Assembly: GCA_013399305.1 (NCBI GenBank)
Contig: VXAI01000039.1
Span: 815,732-879,731, forward strand
Reading direction: 5' to 3'
DNA length: 64,000 bases
Source of the DNA: Rostratula benghalensis
Taxonomy: Eukaryota > Chordata > Aves > Charadriiformes > Rostratulidae
The translations under genes and the position numbers were made by a program. Below the pieces are notes generated by a model. That model worked only from the letters and a program-made list of their open reading frames with translations. It was not told the origin of the DNA and searched no databases. Of this stretch, positions 1 through 9,944 are shown one piece after another. The stretch's first letter is position 1; each line of letters begins with the position of its first letter.

Positions 1-2760
1 CTGATGTATCTGATATTGATGCCACTGTTTCTAAAACCATTGCTCTCAAGGGGTCAGCAGTATTGATTTACTGGCTTGCAGCAACTCAGAGAATTAGTCT
101 GGTATTGCTGAATTCCAAACACAAACACACCTTCAGAGGATGTGAAATCACCTGCAAAAATGTGCAACAGTCTCAAGTAATTTACTATTAATTGTCTCTT
201 ACTGTTGGAATGTCTCAGACTTCTTTCTAACTCAATGGGATTGAAATTAACCAAAAAAAAAAAAAAAAGGAAAACAAAAGGACAAATTAGGGCTTGAAGA
301 TCTGATGCTTTAAGAAAAAAAAATGGCACTCTTGGGAGAAATTGCATGCGTCTGCAACATGAGGAGCAGGGGAATCTGTAACTGGTATTGCATTAGGTGG
401 ATGCTGATCTCAGCACCAACCCCTAAATTACATGTAGCTCCTTTGATTTCAGCAGAGTTACTGAAGATTATTCCAGTTACAGAGGAGCTGTAATGTTTGT
501 CACATGTATCTTATTAGTACAAGGCAGATCTCTGAAATAACATTGCTCAGAAAAAGAAATATCCAAACAATTGTTTTTCCCCATTTATTGTTCTTCTCTA
601 GGCAAATATATTAATATTAATAGAATAAAAATAAATTCAGTGAATGAACTATAGTTAAGTGCCGTGTTAATGCATGAGGACAGAGTACTTGCTCTTATCT
701 AGGTTTTTGAAGAATTAAAATAGCTGCAAACCAGTCCATCAGTTGAACTCACTTTAATTAGGCTCTGTGTACAGGCAGGGGTCTTTCCCTTTAAGCACAA
801 GGATGTCAGTCCCTTGCTTTCATAAATCATGCTTCTCAGGAGCTCATGAAGGAGGATGGCGTCACGATGCTGTTTTGCAAATGGGGGCATGGAGGCAGGG
901 GGAGGAGTGAGGGGATTTAGTCAACTACAGGTACCAATGCAGTGTAAAGGAGCATGTGGCTTTATTCCAGTGGTCCTCTTGATCAAAAGACTGCAAAAAT
1001 GCTTGTGGCTTTTCTTCCCAGTTATTCAGCCTGGCCCCCACATGGGCTCAGCACTTACCTGTTATGGGAGCCCAGGCATTGCTTTAGGTTAAAAAGGAGC
1101 CTAAGCCACTGTCTTTGAGAGAAATACGGGGAAAATGACTGTGAACTTTTCAGGAGGCTCACTAAAATTGCATCTGGTCTTAAAGCCCCAGTTCCTGGAG
1201 TCCTGTGATTATGCCATGTTCCCCGCTTGCAATAAAAGGGAAAGGGTGTGTTTGGTTTTTGACATTGCACAGAAAAGTGTAAGAAATTTTCTTTCAGAAT
1301 GTTAATTAATATAGTTTGTATGTTGCCTGGTAGAAAATTCGTAGCAAAATGAGGACGTAAATGACAAAGAACATAAAATCAATAATATTGTTAGAGAATC
1401 CCCAAATATGGGTGCATTTTAAAATCCTGTGACTCTTGCAGTGAACAAGAACTGGCATGATTTTTAATAGCTCCTCTTTCTCTCCTTGCCACTCATCTAA
1501 TTTAGGCCAGGACATGGTTTAGCTATATTTTAAGGAAAAGAGGTCTGCCAGCCTCTTCAGCTTTGTGTCCAGCATCACGCCCAGAGCCTTTCCACCTAGG
1601 ATTGAGGGGTCACAGCTTCTGAGCGGTGTGAAAGCTAGTTCTCTTACCCCTCTGCTGGGCACAGCTGTCTCTGACTTGTAGCCAACAGCTCTCCAAGGAG
1701 CCCTCTGCCCATTGGTGTGGGTCTCAGCTCACCAGCTGATCAGCAGTAAGTGCCATCCATGGCCAAACCACCGCCCTGTGGGAATCACTGCGGAAGGCAG
1801 AGACATGGGGGAGAGTGCACCAACACAGCTTCCTGAGAGGAAACAAAGCTTGTGCTTGACGTGCGAGCAAGGTGCTAGGACTCCTCTGATATATATGTGT
1901 GCTGACAGATGGTCTGACTTGAAATACTCTCTCCAAATTCCATTAAGACCTAGGAAGAGAGCGGGCAGCTAGCAGCCGTGAGGAAGTAAGTGGTTTCTTA
2001 TTAACCAGCCCCCACGCTTCCCAACCCCTGCTAACAGCAGCTGGTGGAGTGTCTCTTCCGGATGTCAGTTATCTGTCCATCTGGCAGGTACTTTCAAGCC
2101 TGCCAAGATGTGTATAAATAGAAGGGCTTTTAGAGAAAAAGTGGCAGACTTCTGTTGCAGACCTTGTATGTGCTGGGTTAGGAGGGGTCCTGGTGGCTCT
2201 TGCTTCAAAGCAGTGCTTTGCCATGGGTGTTTTAGTACTCACCTGGCTGAGAAAGTTTTCTTTTTCTGAGACAAAATTTTAAGGCTTCTGTCTTGTCTCA
2301 TTTTCAGAAGCTATATATAACAAACTTGGAAGCTAAGAAAAAGGTTTCTCCTGATTTTTTAAATTTTTTATTTTTTTACCACAGAAATAAAGACTGATTC
2401 AGTGTTGCCAGGTCAGGACCAGGGTGACTGAATTGTTTGCATTTAGAGCCCCAGAATTAAGATTAAAAGAGACTGAATTTAGATTTTACGGGATTTGAGC
2501 AGCATTGCAGCTAGACTCTCATATAAGCACCATCAGTGTGCAATATTAATATGATTCTATGATTAACAAGAGAGAGGCACCCTGGCAGTGACACTTTTAG
2601 CACTCTGCTCACATCTTTCAGGACATCATCTAGAAGAGCACCTTGTTTTCAGGTGTGGGTCTGGTCTAGAACAGCCAATGATCAGGTTTGGCAGTAGTGG
2701 GCCAGTCAGGCTGAGTGTTTGCAGGTGAATTAAATGTCGGTGGGGTAAGAAGGGTACTGG
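1..2760. other. Noncoding sequence, no gene recognised
   Basis: All ORFs here are under 100 codons and none resembles a protein family I know. Visible structure is limited to a 16-base A run (253-268), AT-rich stretches around 600-640 and 2340-2370, and an ATGATTCTATGATT string near 2551-2564. That string recalls a CR1 3' terminal repeat, but nothing CR1-like lies before it. No splice-site pair with a convincing open frame between the sites was found. Best read as intergenic or intronic DNA. Confidence 0.7.
253..268. repeat. (A)16 homopolymer
   Basis: An uninterrupted run of 16 A. No retroposed body is visible beside it, so it is read as simple sequence and not as the tail of a recognisable element. 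Confidence 0.9.
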
Positions 2761-2832
2761 CTAGACTGTTGCCTGTGGTTAGGCGTGGCGACCTGGTTCA
2801 GGAACGACACGGCTAACCACAGGCAACACTAG
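2761..2832. other. Long inverted repeat; candidate hairpin RNA or palindromic binding site
   Basis: The left arm GTTGCCTGTGGTTAG (2768-2782) is the exact reverse complement of the right arm CTAACCACAGGCAAC (2813-2827). T2767 pairs with A2828. After a two-base bulge (2765-2766), CTAG at 2761-2764 pairs with CTAG at 2829-2832. Inward, after a G-G mismatch, 2784-2787 pair with 2808-2811, 2789-2790 with 2805-2806 and 2793-2794 with 2801-2802, leaving a loop of about six bases (2795-2800). The fold is thus almost fully paired over 72 bases, which is pre-miRNA-like in size and shape. Each arm also holds a RUNX-type core (TGTGGTT / AACCACA), so a palindromic protein-binding site or a small inverted-repeat transposon remnant are alternatives. 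The inverted repeat is seen directly; transcription or processing is inference. I do not recognise it as a named miRNA. Confidence 0.55.
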
Positions 2833-5460
2833 ACATCTTGGATGCTAAGTGTGGATTGAGGCACTTCATTTCCATGTAATCATTGCAATGTGCACCTAAA
2901 TTCATTGCTCAGTATAACTGTTAGTGGGGTTTTTTTTACGATTCATCTGCCCAGATTGAGATACCGCCAGTACCACGCTCTATCCCTGTGCTAGTGGTCT
3001 GAATTCCCTCCTACAGACTGTGGAGAGATGAGAACTTCCTCTCACTCTAAGATGGGCACCTGAAGTAGGGTGAGATGCCTCCCATCTCATAGCCAGTCCC
3101 TGGCTCACAAGGGAGTCATGAGTTACTAAAGATGTTACAGTAATGGAGGCACAGGTCCTTATGGTGGAAAGAGAACATGAACTTCCTTGTGAGCACTGGT
3201 GATTCTAAGTGCCTTATAAAGTAGATATTCCCTATAATAATGCAGACTGGGAGCTAACTAGTACTGATGTCTATGGCTGACAACGTGCAGGGAAACAGCC
3301 AACTTTTGCCCTTTGTGCAAGTGATTGTGTTGGCTTTTCCTGCTTCAGGTGAACGTGAAAAGGAGAAAAAAAGAAAAAGCAGCTGGGAGTTGGAAGATGG
3401 CAACTCAACAAGGTGAAGGCCTATCCCACTACAAGAAGCAGCGAAGACTAACCCTTTTCCGTTTGACTAAGTCTACTGCCCAGGGAGTCAACACTGGGTC
3501 CCCTTAGTTGGGGTGCATGTTAGTCCCAACCATTTTTTGTGAGTGTATTAGCCAACAGGTAATTGCTGTGTACTCATAAATTACATACAACCTGTCTTTC
3601 AAAATTCTATTAATTTTTAAATATGCCCATCTAAAAGTGACCCTATGGGCCTAGGTTACAGAAAATGTGGTGATCTTGTGGGACCCAAGGCATTGCTGCT
3701 GTCCCCAGTTGGCCCAACCAAGGAACTTAAAAAGCTCAGAGAAGAGTTCTTATTTTTCTCTTAACAGACTTCACAGGTACCTTGGTGAGGTTAACTCTTC
3801 TGTTTCATCTGCAGCCCAAACCAGAAGATGAACATCCCACTAGCCAGCAGAAGAAGGCAGCCACGTGGTGCTGAGATCAGGGACGCTACATGTTCCTGTG
3901 CCCTGTCAGCATCAGCTTATCTAAAATGCAGTGTCTGACACTGCTTATGATGCTGCTGGAAATTGAAGCCTCAAAAACAAACTCTTTGGAAAGTGTTTAA
4001 TGGTGTCAGAAAGCAGAGCTGGTGTTCCTCAGCAGCTGGTAGAAGACATAACAAAGGACATTGGGACTCAGGTTTATGTGGGGACTTCTAGCTTTGTCCT
4101 GATTATATCGTATTGGCCTGAATGGGAACTCTCTGTACTATGGAACATAATCTATCTCCATCTATCCAGTCAGCATTTGTGCTTTCTGCCTAGCTCTTTG
4201 GGAAAGGAGAGGTGCTGGAAGATGACTTTTTCACCAGTGATCTGGATCTTAGACTGTGATGTAAATGTGGGATTATTTTTTCAGAGTACAGACAGGATGT
4301 AATACCCCAGAAGGCAGTCAAGATCCAGACTACACTTCTTTTTTCTCTCTGTTGCTGCACTTCTGAAGTATCAGACAATTGAAGATTAACCGGTATGATC
4401 TCAGAGACAACTCAGCCTGGATGGTGTTTTGGTATCTCATATGATGTCATGAACTGTTTCCTACCAGGTATACTAAACAATGCTCCTATATTTAATCACT
4501 GGCACAGGCCAACTTAGTGCTCATACAGAGAGTAGGAATCAGGATGCTGTATCAGAAAAAGCCCCTTCAGATACAGTGATCCATCATGTTTCCACCAGAA
4601 CTCACAATTTTATAGATGATGAGTCCTTAGAGAGGAGACCTGGGTGCTTCTGGAAGGAAATTACCCTTGGATAGATACCTGAAACTACTAGAGAAGCTTA
4701 TTTCTCTCTGTTGATTATAAAGAGACTCTGGATGATCAGTTCAGATGTAGGTGTGTTTGTTTAAAGGCTGGGAAAATAAATCCCAACACTTCTGGACCTG
4801 AATCTCATCCTTTCTGATCTCTAGGATGGTCAGTATGGTGCTCAGTAAATTCTCTATAATGTACGGTTATTCTTACTGTGGTGGCAATTCCAGGCTGCAA
4901 AGTTAATGCTGTGGGCTGAGATTTAGGTGAATGGGATCCATAAGCATTTTCTAAAGTAGGCCAAGTGGGCTTGTCAGCAGCAAGTGCTAAAAAAGGGCAC
5001 ATCCTGCAGCATATGAGATTGTACACTTCCATGTCTTTTGGTGGAATACGAGTGTGAGGGGTCCCTGTATATGTGATTGGTATAAATCATGTCCATGTCA
5101 CGCTACTTTAAGGAGCTTTGTGGAGTAGATGACACTGCAGGCTAGCAGTGTGACATGCTTCCAGCACTTGCAGTAACATGGAATGTTTTCTCGTCTCATA
5201 AGAACAGGTAAATTAGCTGACCTGATGCTCACCTTTAGTAGTATTTTCTACTTTATGTATCTCACTTCTGATATTTTATTAATCCTCCTTCCATACGGAA
5301 TAGTGCTTATCTCCTTAGAGTGCCTGGTACATATGCCTCACTGTGTTGATCAGGAGGTCTTTTTCCATTTGAGATGCCCATGCAGCTGTCACACTGCTGG
5401 AGTGAAAAGAGAAATCCTCCAGCCAGCAAAGGCAAATCACCTGCTCATTTCCTTATTTTC
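2833..5460. other. Noncoding sequence, no gene recognised
   Basis: ORFs are short (100 codons or fewer) and match nothing known to me. A 60-codon basic ORF starts at 3325, just after a 'cttttcctgcttcag' string that could serve as a splice acceptor, but its translation is low-complexity and Lys/Arg-rich and is not convincing. No repeat family was recognised. Confidence 0.65.
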
Positions 5461-5499
5461 CGTGTCATCTTCTGGAGGCTTGAAGACCTGGCAAGGAGA

Positions 5500-5935
5500 A
5501 GGAGAGCTCGCTCTGCAGCCTACTTGTGAATGCTGCCCGTGTCGGTGGCACCAGGCCAGCTGGGTTGCCCTTTGGCAGCGCGGGGCTGTGAGATGGATTG
5601 GGCAGCACGCCCTCTCCGTGCTGGAGTGCCTGGGGAGCTGGCTGGCAGGAGTAGTGGAGCACGCTCCCAGGCACGCGCCCGCCTGCCATTGATTCAGCGA
5701 GCTCTTCTCTCCCGCCCGTCACAGCTCGTGGGCTTCTCCAGGCTGCCGGCGCAGCCCCCACCAGGACAGGATGAATGAAACTCTGGTAATTACTACGGCA
5801 TGACTTCACTGGAACCATATTGGTAGGGTTCAGCAGCAGCTCATTAATTAAATTGTTGCCATGGTGACGGTTGCCCTGGCAGCATGAAATCCTTTCTCCT
5901 CCTTTCTCCCTCCTCCTCTCCTCTTCGCAGGGTTT
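5500..5935. promoter_or_regulatory. GC/CpG-enriched patch running into a motif-dense block; candidate enhancer or promoter
   Basis: About 5535-5765 is clearly richer in G+C and CpG than the rest of the window; I count about 16 CpG in about 230 bases, where most neighbouring stretches have few. It passes into a block (5780-5880) with TAATTA and TTAATTAA cores (homeodomain-like) and a GTTGCCATGGTGAC palindrome. A long pyrimidine tract ending in CAG (about 5890-5930) looks like a strong splice acceptor. Overlapping ORFs on both strands (169 codons at 5183-5692 +, 189 codons at 5465-6034 -) are most easily explained by local GC content making stops rare; neither resembles a known protein. Regulatory function is inference; cross-species conservation would decide. 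Confidence 0.4.
5855..5868. promoter_or_regulatory. RFX X-box-like palindrome
   Basis: GTTGCC-AT-GGTGAC is an imperfect inverted repeat close to the RFX X-box form (GTNRCC, short spacer, RGYAAC), with G in place of the first A of the second half site. It is followed at once by a further GGTTGCC, giving a cluster of half sites in 5855-5875. RFX factors bind such sites in ciliary and MHC class II promoters; that is family knowledge. Occupancy here is unknown. Confidence 0.4.
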
Positions 5936-6349
5936 CTCATTCATAATCTTGTGTTTTACATGAATGAAGACAGAGGGGATCACAGGGCTAGGCAAAGAGG
6001 TACTTGAGGAAGATGACGCCTGTTTCCCCTCCATGCCTGTCTCCTTGTGGGCCTGAATGATCAGTCAGCTCTGACCCTATGTTTTGCTTTTCTTGGGTAT
6101 ACAATGTCTGCCTCCTATCCATCCTATTTTTTTTCCTTTGGTTGCTTACAGCTCAAATCCTGATTATCCTAAGCACCAATGTTATTCTGAGGTCCTGCTG
6201 GGACCAGCTCCTCTGATTGCCAGCGGTGCAAACGAGGGGCTGGGCACTTCACTTGCAGCCCAAGTGCAGAGACTTGGCAGTCTTCCAGAGCTGAGCCTTT
6301 GCCCATGTGGATTTTCTGCGCTTGATTAAATCACAATATTTCCTCTGGC

Positions 6350-6600
6350 TCTGAAGCCAGAAAGGACCATTAACTCTTCCAGCCTGGCCACCTGCGTAGT
6401 ACAGATCAGTGACTCCCACCCAATGCCTTCTGCTTTGTGCCTGAAAGCTTCTGGCTGAGCTGTGATTTCCTTGTCAGAAGGTGTCTCATCTTGGTGTAAA
6501 TATTGATAGTGATGGAGAACACTGTGCCCTGTGGCAATCTGTCCAGGTGTTTAAGCACCCCTTGCTGCTAAGAATCTGCCTCCCCAGCATGCATGGTGAG
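6350..6600 (-). mobile_element. Ancient CR1-like LINE 3' fragment
   Basis: On the + strand, 'gccagaaaggaccatta' is followed by text like the antisense 3' region of old sauropsid CR1 copies: the run to 'cccacccaatgcc', then 'gtgatggagaacac', then 'ctgtccaggtgtttaagcacc' and 'aagaatctgcc'. In CR1 antisense text these landmarks occur in the same order, as the equivalents of 'gatggagaatccacc', 'ttgttccagtggttaatt' and 'aaaatctgcgcc'. The copy is much more diverged than the CR1 copies at 13959-15131 or 58463-58888. No ORF survives. The right boundary is vague and similarity fades after about 6580. The call is from remembered family layout, without alignment. Confidence 0.5.
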
Positions 6601-7628
6601 TCTTGTTTGGCATTACTTCTCCCTTTCCTGGTCCTGATTGCCTGTGGCTGCTTTCTCACAGCATCTACCTCCCTTTTTCACACAGAGTTGGGATCCTTTC
6701 TGTTCCCATGGATGCAGATGGATGGTTGATGATTTGCCCTGAGCTCACCATTATCATATGAAAAAGATTTTTTTTTCTTCATGAAATTTCATGATTGATT
6801 TATCATATTTCTCTTTGTATTTAGAGAAGAAATACATTGTCAGTAGATAACAACATATTCATTTTGTATTCATTTTGTAAGGGTGTTTTTCCAGTTCAAA
6901 GTAGTCAAATTAATGACAGAGATGTGTTTCAGCACCCAAGAACAATATTTTCAAAGCATAAAATTGAGAGCACGTGGTATGTTGGACTGTGAGGGGGTAC
7001 AGCCTGCTGGAACAGTGCCAGAGGAACATATAGGGTGACAGAACCCAAGCTGACCTTGCCCATATCGCTGTTGGGAATGGTTGCTGGTGTGTGCTGTCCT
7101 TTGAGCTGTGTACTGGGGAAAGATGGAGTTGGTATGGACCAAGATCATACCTGTTGTGTATGAAAGATCAGGTAGTTTGGTAGTTTGCACAGTCATGGTT
7201 CTCGAGTTCATGTTCCTCCCTGGCTCTGTTTTTTTTTTTTAACAGTGTAGACATTGCATTAGAAGTGGGGTTAAAATTTAACCCATGGAACGGATTTTCT
7301 CTTGTCTGCCTGCTACCAGATTTCATCCAGCTTTGTACAAAGTGCCTGGTGATGCCAATGCTCTGAAGGAGGCCATCGGAGCAGATGGAGCTAGGATCTG
7401 AGCAAAAGCAAAAATTCACATGTTCCTGACTTGGCCCTACCCAAAAATGTGAAAACTTGCCAGGTCTATAACAATAGCTTTGTTTTCTCCGTTCATGATA
7501 CGCTCTGGTTGACTGATTGCCCTTTCAGAGGCACATAAAGCTCTTGTGAAAGAGCCATGAGAAGTGGGAGACCTGGCAGAGGAAAGCACCTGCCTCCCTG
7601 GTAGCTCACAGCTGCCACGCATGGCTCT

Positions 7629-7637
7629 GCGTGGGCG
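7629..7637 (+). promoter_or_regulatory. EGR-type GCGTGGGCG motif
   Basis: A perfect match to the nine-base EGR family core GCGTGGGCG, unusual here because it holds two CpG in a CpG-poor setting. There is no surrounding CpG island, so function is uncertain. Confidence 0.3.
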
Positions 7638-8454
7638 TTGCAGTAAAGCTTATTGAGCACAAATACAAGGACAAGCAGAGCCAGACCAAATCCCCATTGT
7701 ATTCTGTTGCCAAAATACTTTCTGTTACTCAGATGCCCTTACCATCTGAGGGTAAAGGAAGAAGGACCCCACTTATCTCACTGCCTCTAAATCAATGGGA
7801 GAGACTAGGAAATGTTTGGTTCTGTGCGGAAAAGCTTCCCGTACTAGAGACGGGAAACCTGACACAGTTTTGGCCCGCCCCTTTGTGGATTCTTACTTGG
7901 TTTCTCACTGTGGTTTTCCTTCCCCTTGAGTTTTCTGCACTAATTTTGTAATAACAGTTAGCACTGGGTTTCATAACAGAGACATACAACATGCAATTAG
8001 AAATTGCTTTGTGTGAAATAAAGTAGCTGTGAGTCATATCCAGACAAGTGAATTATCTGTGATTATTCAGCCAAAAAGGGAGACAGTGGTGAGCAGAGGA
8101 ATGTGCACATCAAGGGCTTCACATCATTATTAGCATTTCCATACTATCTGGAAGCATAAGGAGGAAAGCAAAGCCATCTACCATGGCAGGGTTTGATTTA
8201 TTGGGATGTCTGTGCATAAACATCCATGTGATCAAGTCCTCAAGGGGAGGAACGGGTGACCTTCCTCCAGCCTGAAGACTTGTGCATCTAAAGGATGGGG
8301 CAGTAACCTCGCTAGTCTCTCTGTTGTTAAAATAAAAGGCAGGATGTGTGGCAGGTACAAGTATCTTTCAGAGTTCTAAAGTTATGTAAAGCCAATCCCG
8401 TATAGTGGGACTTAGCCTAAGGAGGAACTAAAGCTTCTTCAAGGGAAGATAGAA

Positions 8455-8525
8455 AACAGAAAACAAAAAAAAAAAAAACCCCAACCAAACAANNNNNNNN
8501 NNNNNNNNNNNNNNNNNNNNNAAAA

Positions 8526-8558
<33 letters not shown>

Positions 8559-8571
8559 AAAGGGAAAATAT
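8455..8571. repeat. A-rich tract interrupted by an assembly gap
   Basis: An A-rich segment with an A14 run (8465-8478) is followed by the gap, then A27 (8522-8548), GAAG and another A9. The true length is unknown because the gap falls inside the homopolymer. Translations of this region, poly-Phe on the minus strand, are artefacts of the tract. Confidence 0.85.
8493..8521. other. Assembly gap (29 N)
   Basis: 29 consecutive N inside an A-rich tract, consistent with an unresolved homopolymer. Confidence 0.99.
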
Positions 8572-8941
8572 TTCCAGCTCTGCCCTTGTTTGATGTGCCT
8601 AGTGGATCTGCTGGTTTTTGTCCTCTGGGAATGAAAGGACACGTTAGGAAGGGGCCCTTGGCTGTGCAGAAACAGCTGGGAAACTTTAGCGGGTGCAAAG
8701 TTGTCAGCTCTGTGAAACAAGGTGGTTTCTGCAGTGTGTTTGTCATGTATTGCCAGATAGGCAGCTCAGAGGCTGCAGTCAGAGACTGCAGTCAGGGGAG
8801 CAGGGGCTGGAGGGCAATTTGCATTTCCTGAGTGGCAGTTAATCAGCCAGCCAGAGAGACAGAGGCAGCGTAGGGATAATGTGGGCAGAGAGCGTGCCGC
8901 CTGCCTGCTTCGCACAGTTGCACATTTGTCATGGGAAGGGT

Positions 8942-8971
8942 GATTTTTTTTTATTTTTTTATTTTTTTTTG
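8942..8971. repeat. T-rich low-complexity tract
   Basis: Three runs of seven to nine T separated by single A. Confidence 0.85.
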
Positions 8972-9124
8972 GAAGGTGCATGGTGAAACTAGAGGTCCTT
9001 CTGCAAGGCGAGGGAGGGAGCTGACAGCACTTTGACAGCACTTGCTAAAGAACATCATCACAGTCCTCAGTGCGTGGCTTCAACTGCCCATAGAAGTTTA
9101 TTTACTATGCATTGCAGAAAACCA

Positions 9125-9190
9125 GTTGACCCTTCCTCAGCCAGTCACAAATGCCTCCATCTGTAAAATGACAGTTAGAAATGCTTAATC
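9125..9190 (+). mobile_element. Possible MIR SINE relic
   Basis: 'cctcagccagtcacaaatgcc' (in two parts) and 'ccatctgtaaaatgacagtta' resemble the central part of ancient MIR elements (…cctcagtttcc, tcatctgtaaaatgg…). The match is short and judged by eye; chance cannot be excluded. Confidence 0.3.
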
Positions 9191-9893
9191 TTCCAAGATG
9201 AATCTAACAGATGCTTCTCCCAGGAAATGAACTAAAGGTTGCAGCTTTACTTGAGCGACTGTGAGTCAGGTATGAGTCATTTCTCTCTTGAAGGGCATCT
9301 GGATATGCTTTGCTGATAAACACACAAAGAGCACAAAGCCTGGGGTGAAAGGTTATCACAGGAAGGAGAAACCGAAAAAAAAACCACCCACAAAAAGCCC
9401 CTGAGGTATACCCGTGTACCCTGACCCCTCTTCTGTGGCTGGCACGATGCATCAGCTGGGGGTTTTAAAGACATTGTCTCTCAGCATCTACTGCGTGCTA
9501 AACTTGTGAAAAGGAGACAGGAGACTTCAGTTTTAGTGGACTTTGGATATTTGTATCATACCTATTATTTCTGTTGCTTCTGATTGCTGCAGGTACCTTG
9601 AAGCCAGGGAACCAGGAGTAAAGTACAACTTCAGTTGCTTTTCCACACTAAAGCAAGGTGGTCTGAATATAGATTAAAGTCAGAGTCACCAAGTGTGATA
9701 GCACAGAGTATTTGACACCCCAGTAATTGCTCTGTATGAAAGAATAGTCATTTGGAGGGAATAACATGGTACTAAATCGCTTTCCAAAGTGGTCATAAAT
9801 GAATGAAACCAGCACAGAAATTGTTGGACAAAATTATCTGTCTTTGTGCTACTCAAATCAGAATAAGGGATCACAATAATTCTGCTTGGATTT

Positions 9894-9944
9894 AAAACAA
9901 ACAAACAAACAAACAAACACAAAACAAAACAAAAAAAACAAAAG
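9894..9944 (+). repeat. (AAAC)n microsatellite with A-rich degenerate end
   Basis: About six near-perfect AAAC units, then AAAAC units and an A8 run. Simple sequence with no element body seen beside it. Confidence 0.9.

Noticed and set aside
1540..1640. Possible antisense CR1 text (guess from 'cccagagccttt')
   Set aside because: Order of landmarks does not fit CR1 and no peptide signature is found.
2549..2566. ATGATTCTATGATT string like a CR1 3' end
   Set aside because: No CR1 sequence precedes it; too short to call an element.
5183..6034. Overlapping ORFs of 169 (+) and 189 (-) codons
   Set aside because: They lie over a GC-rich patch where stops are rare, overlap on opposite strands, and show no known domain or convincing codon pattern.
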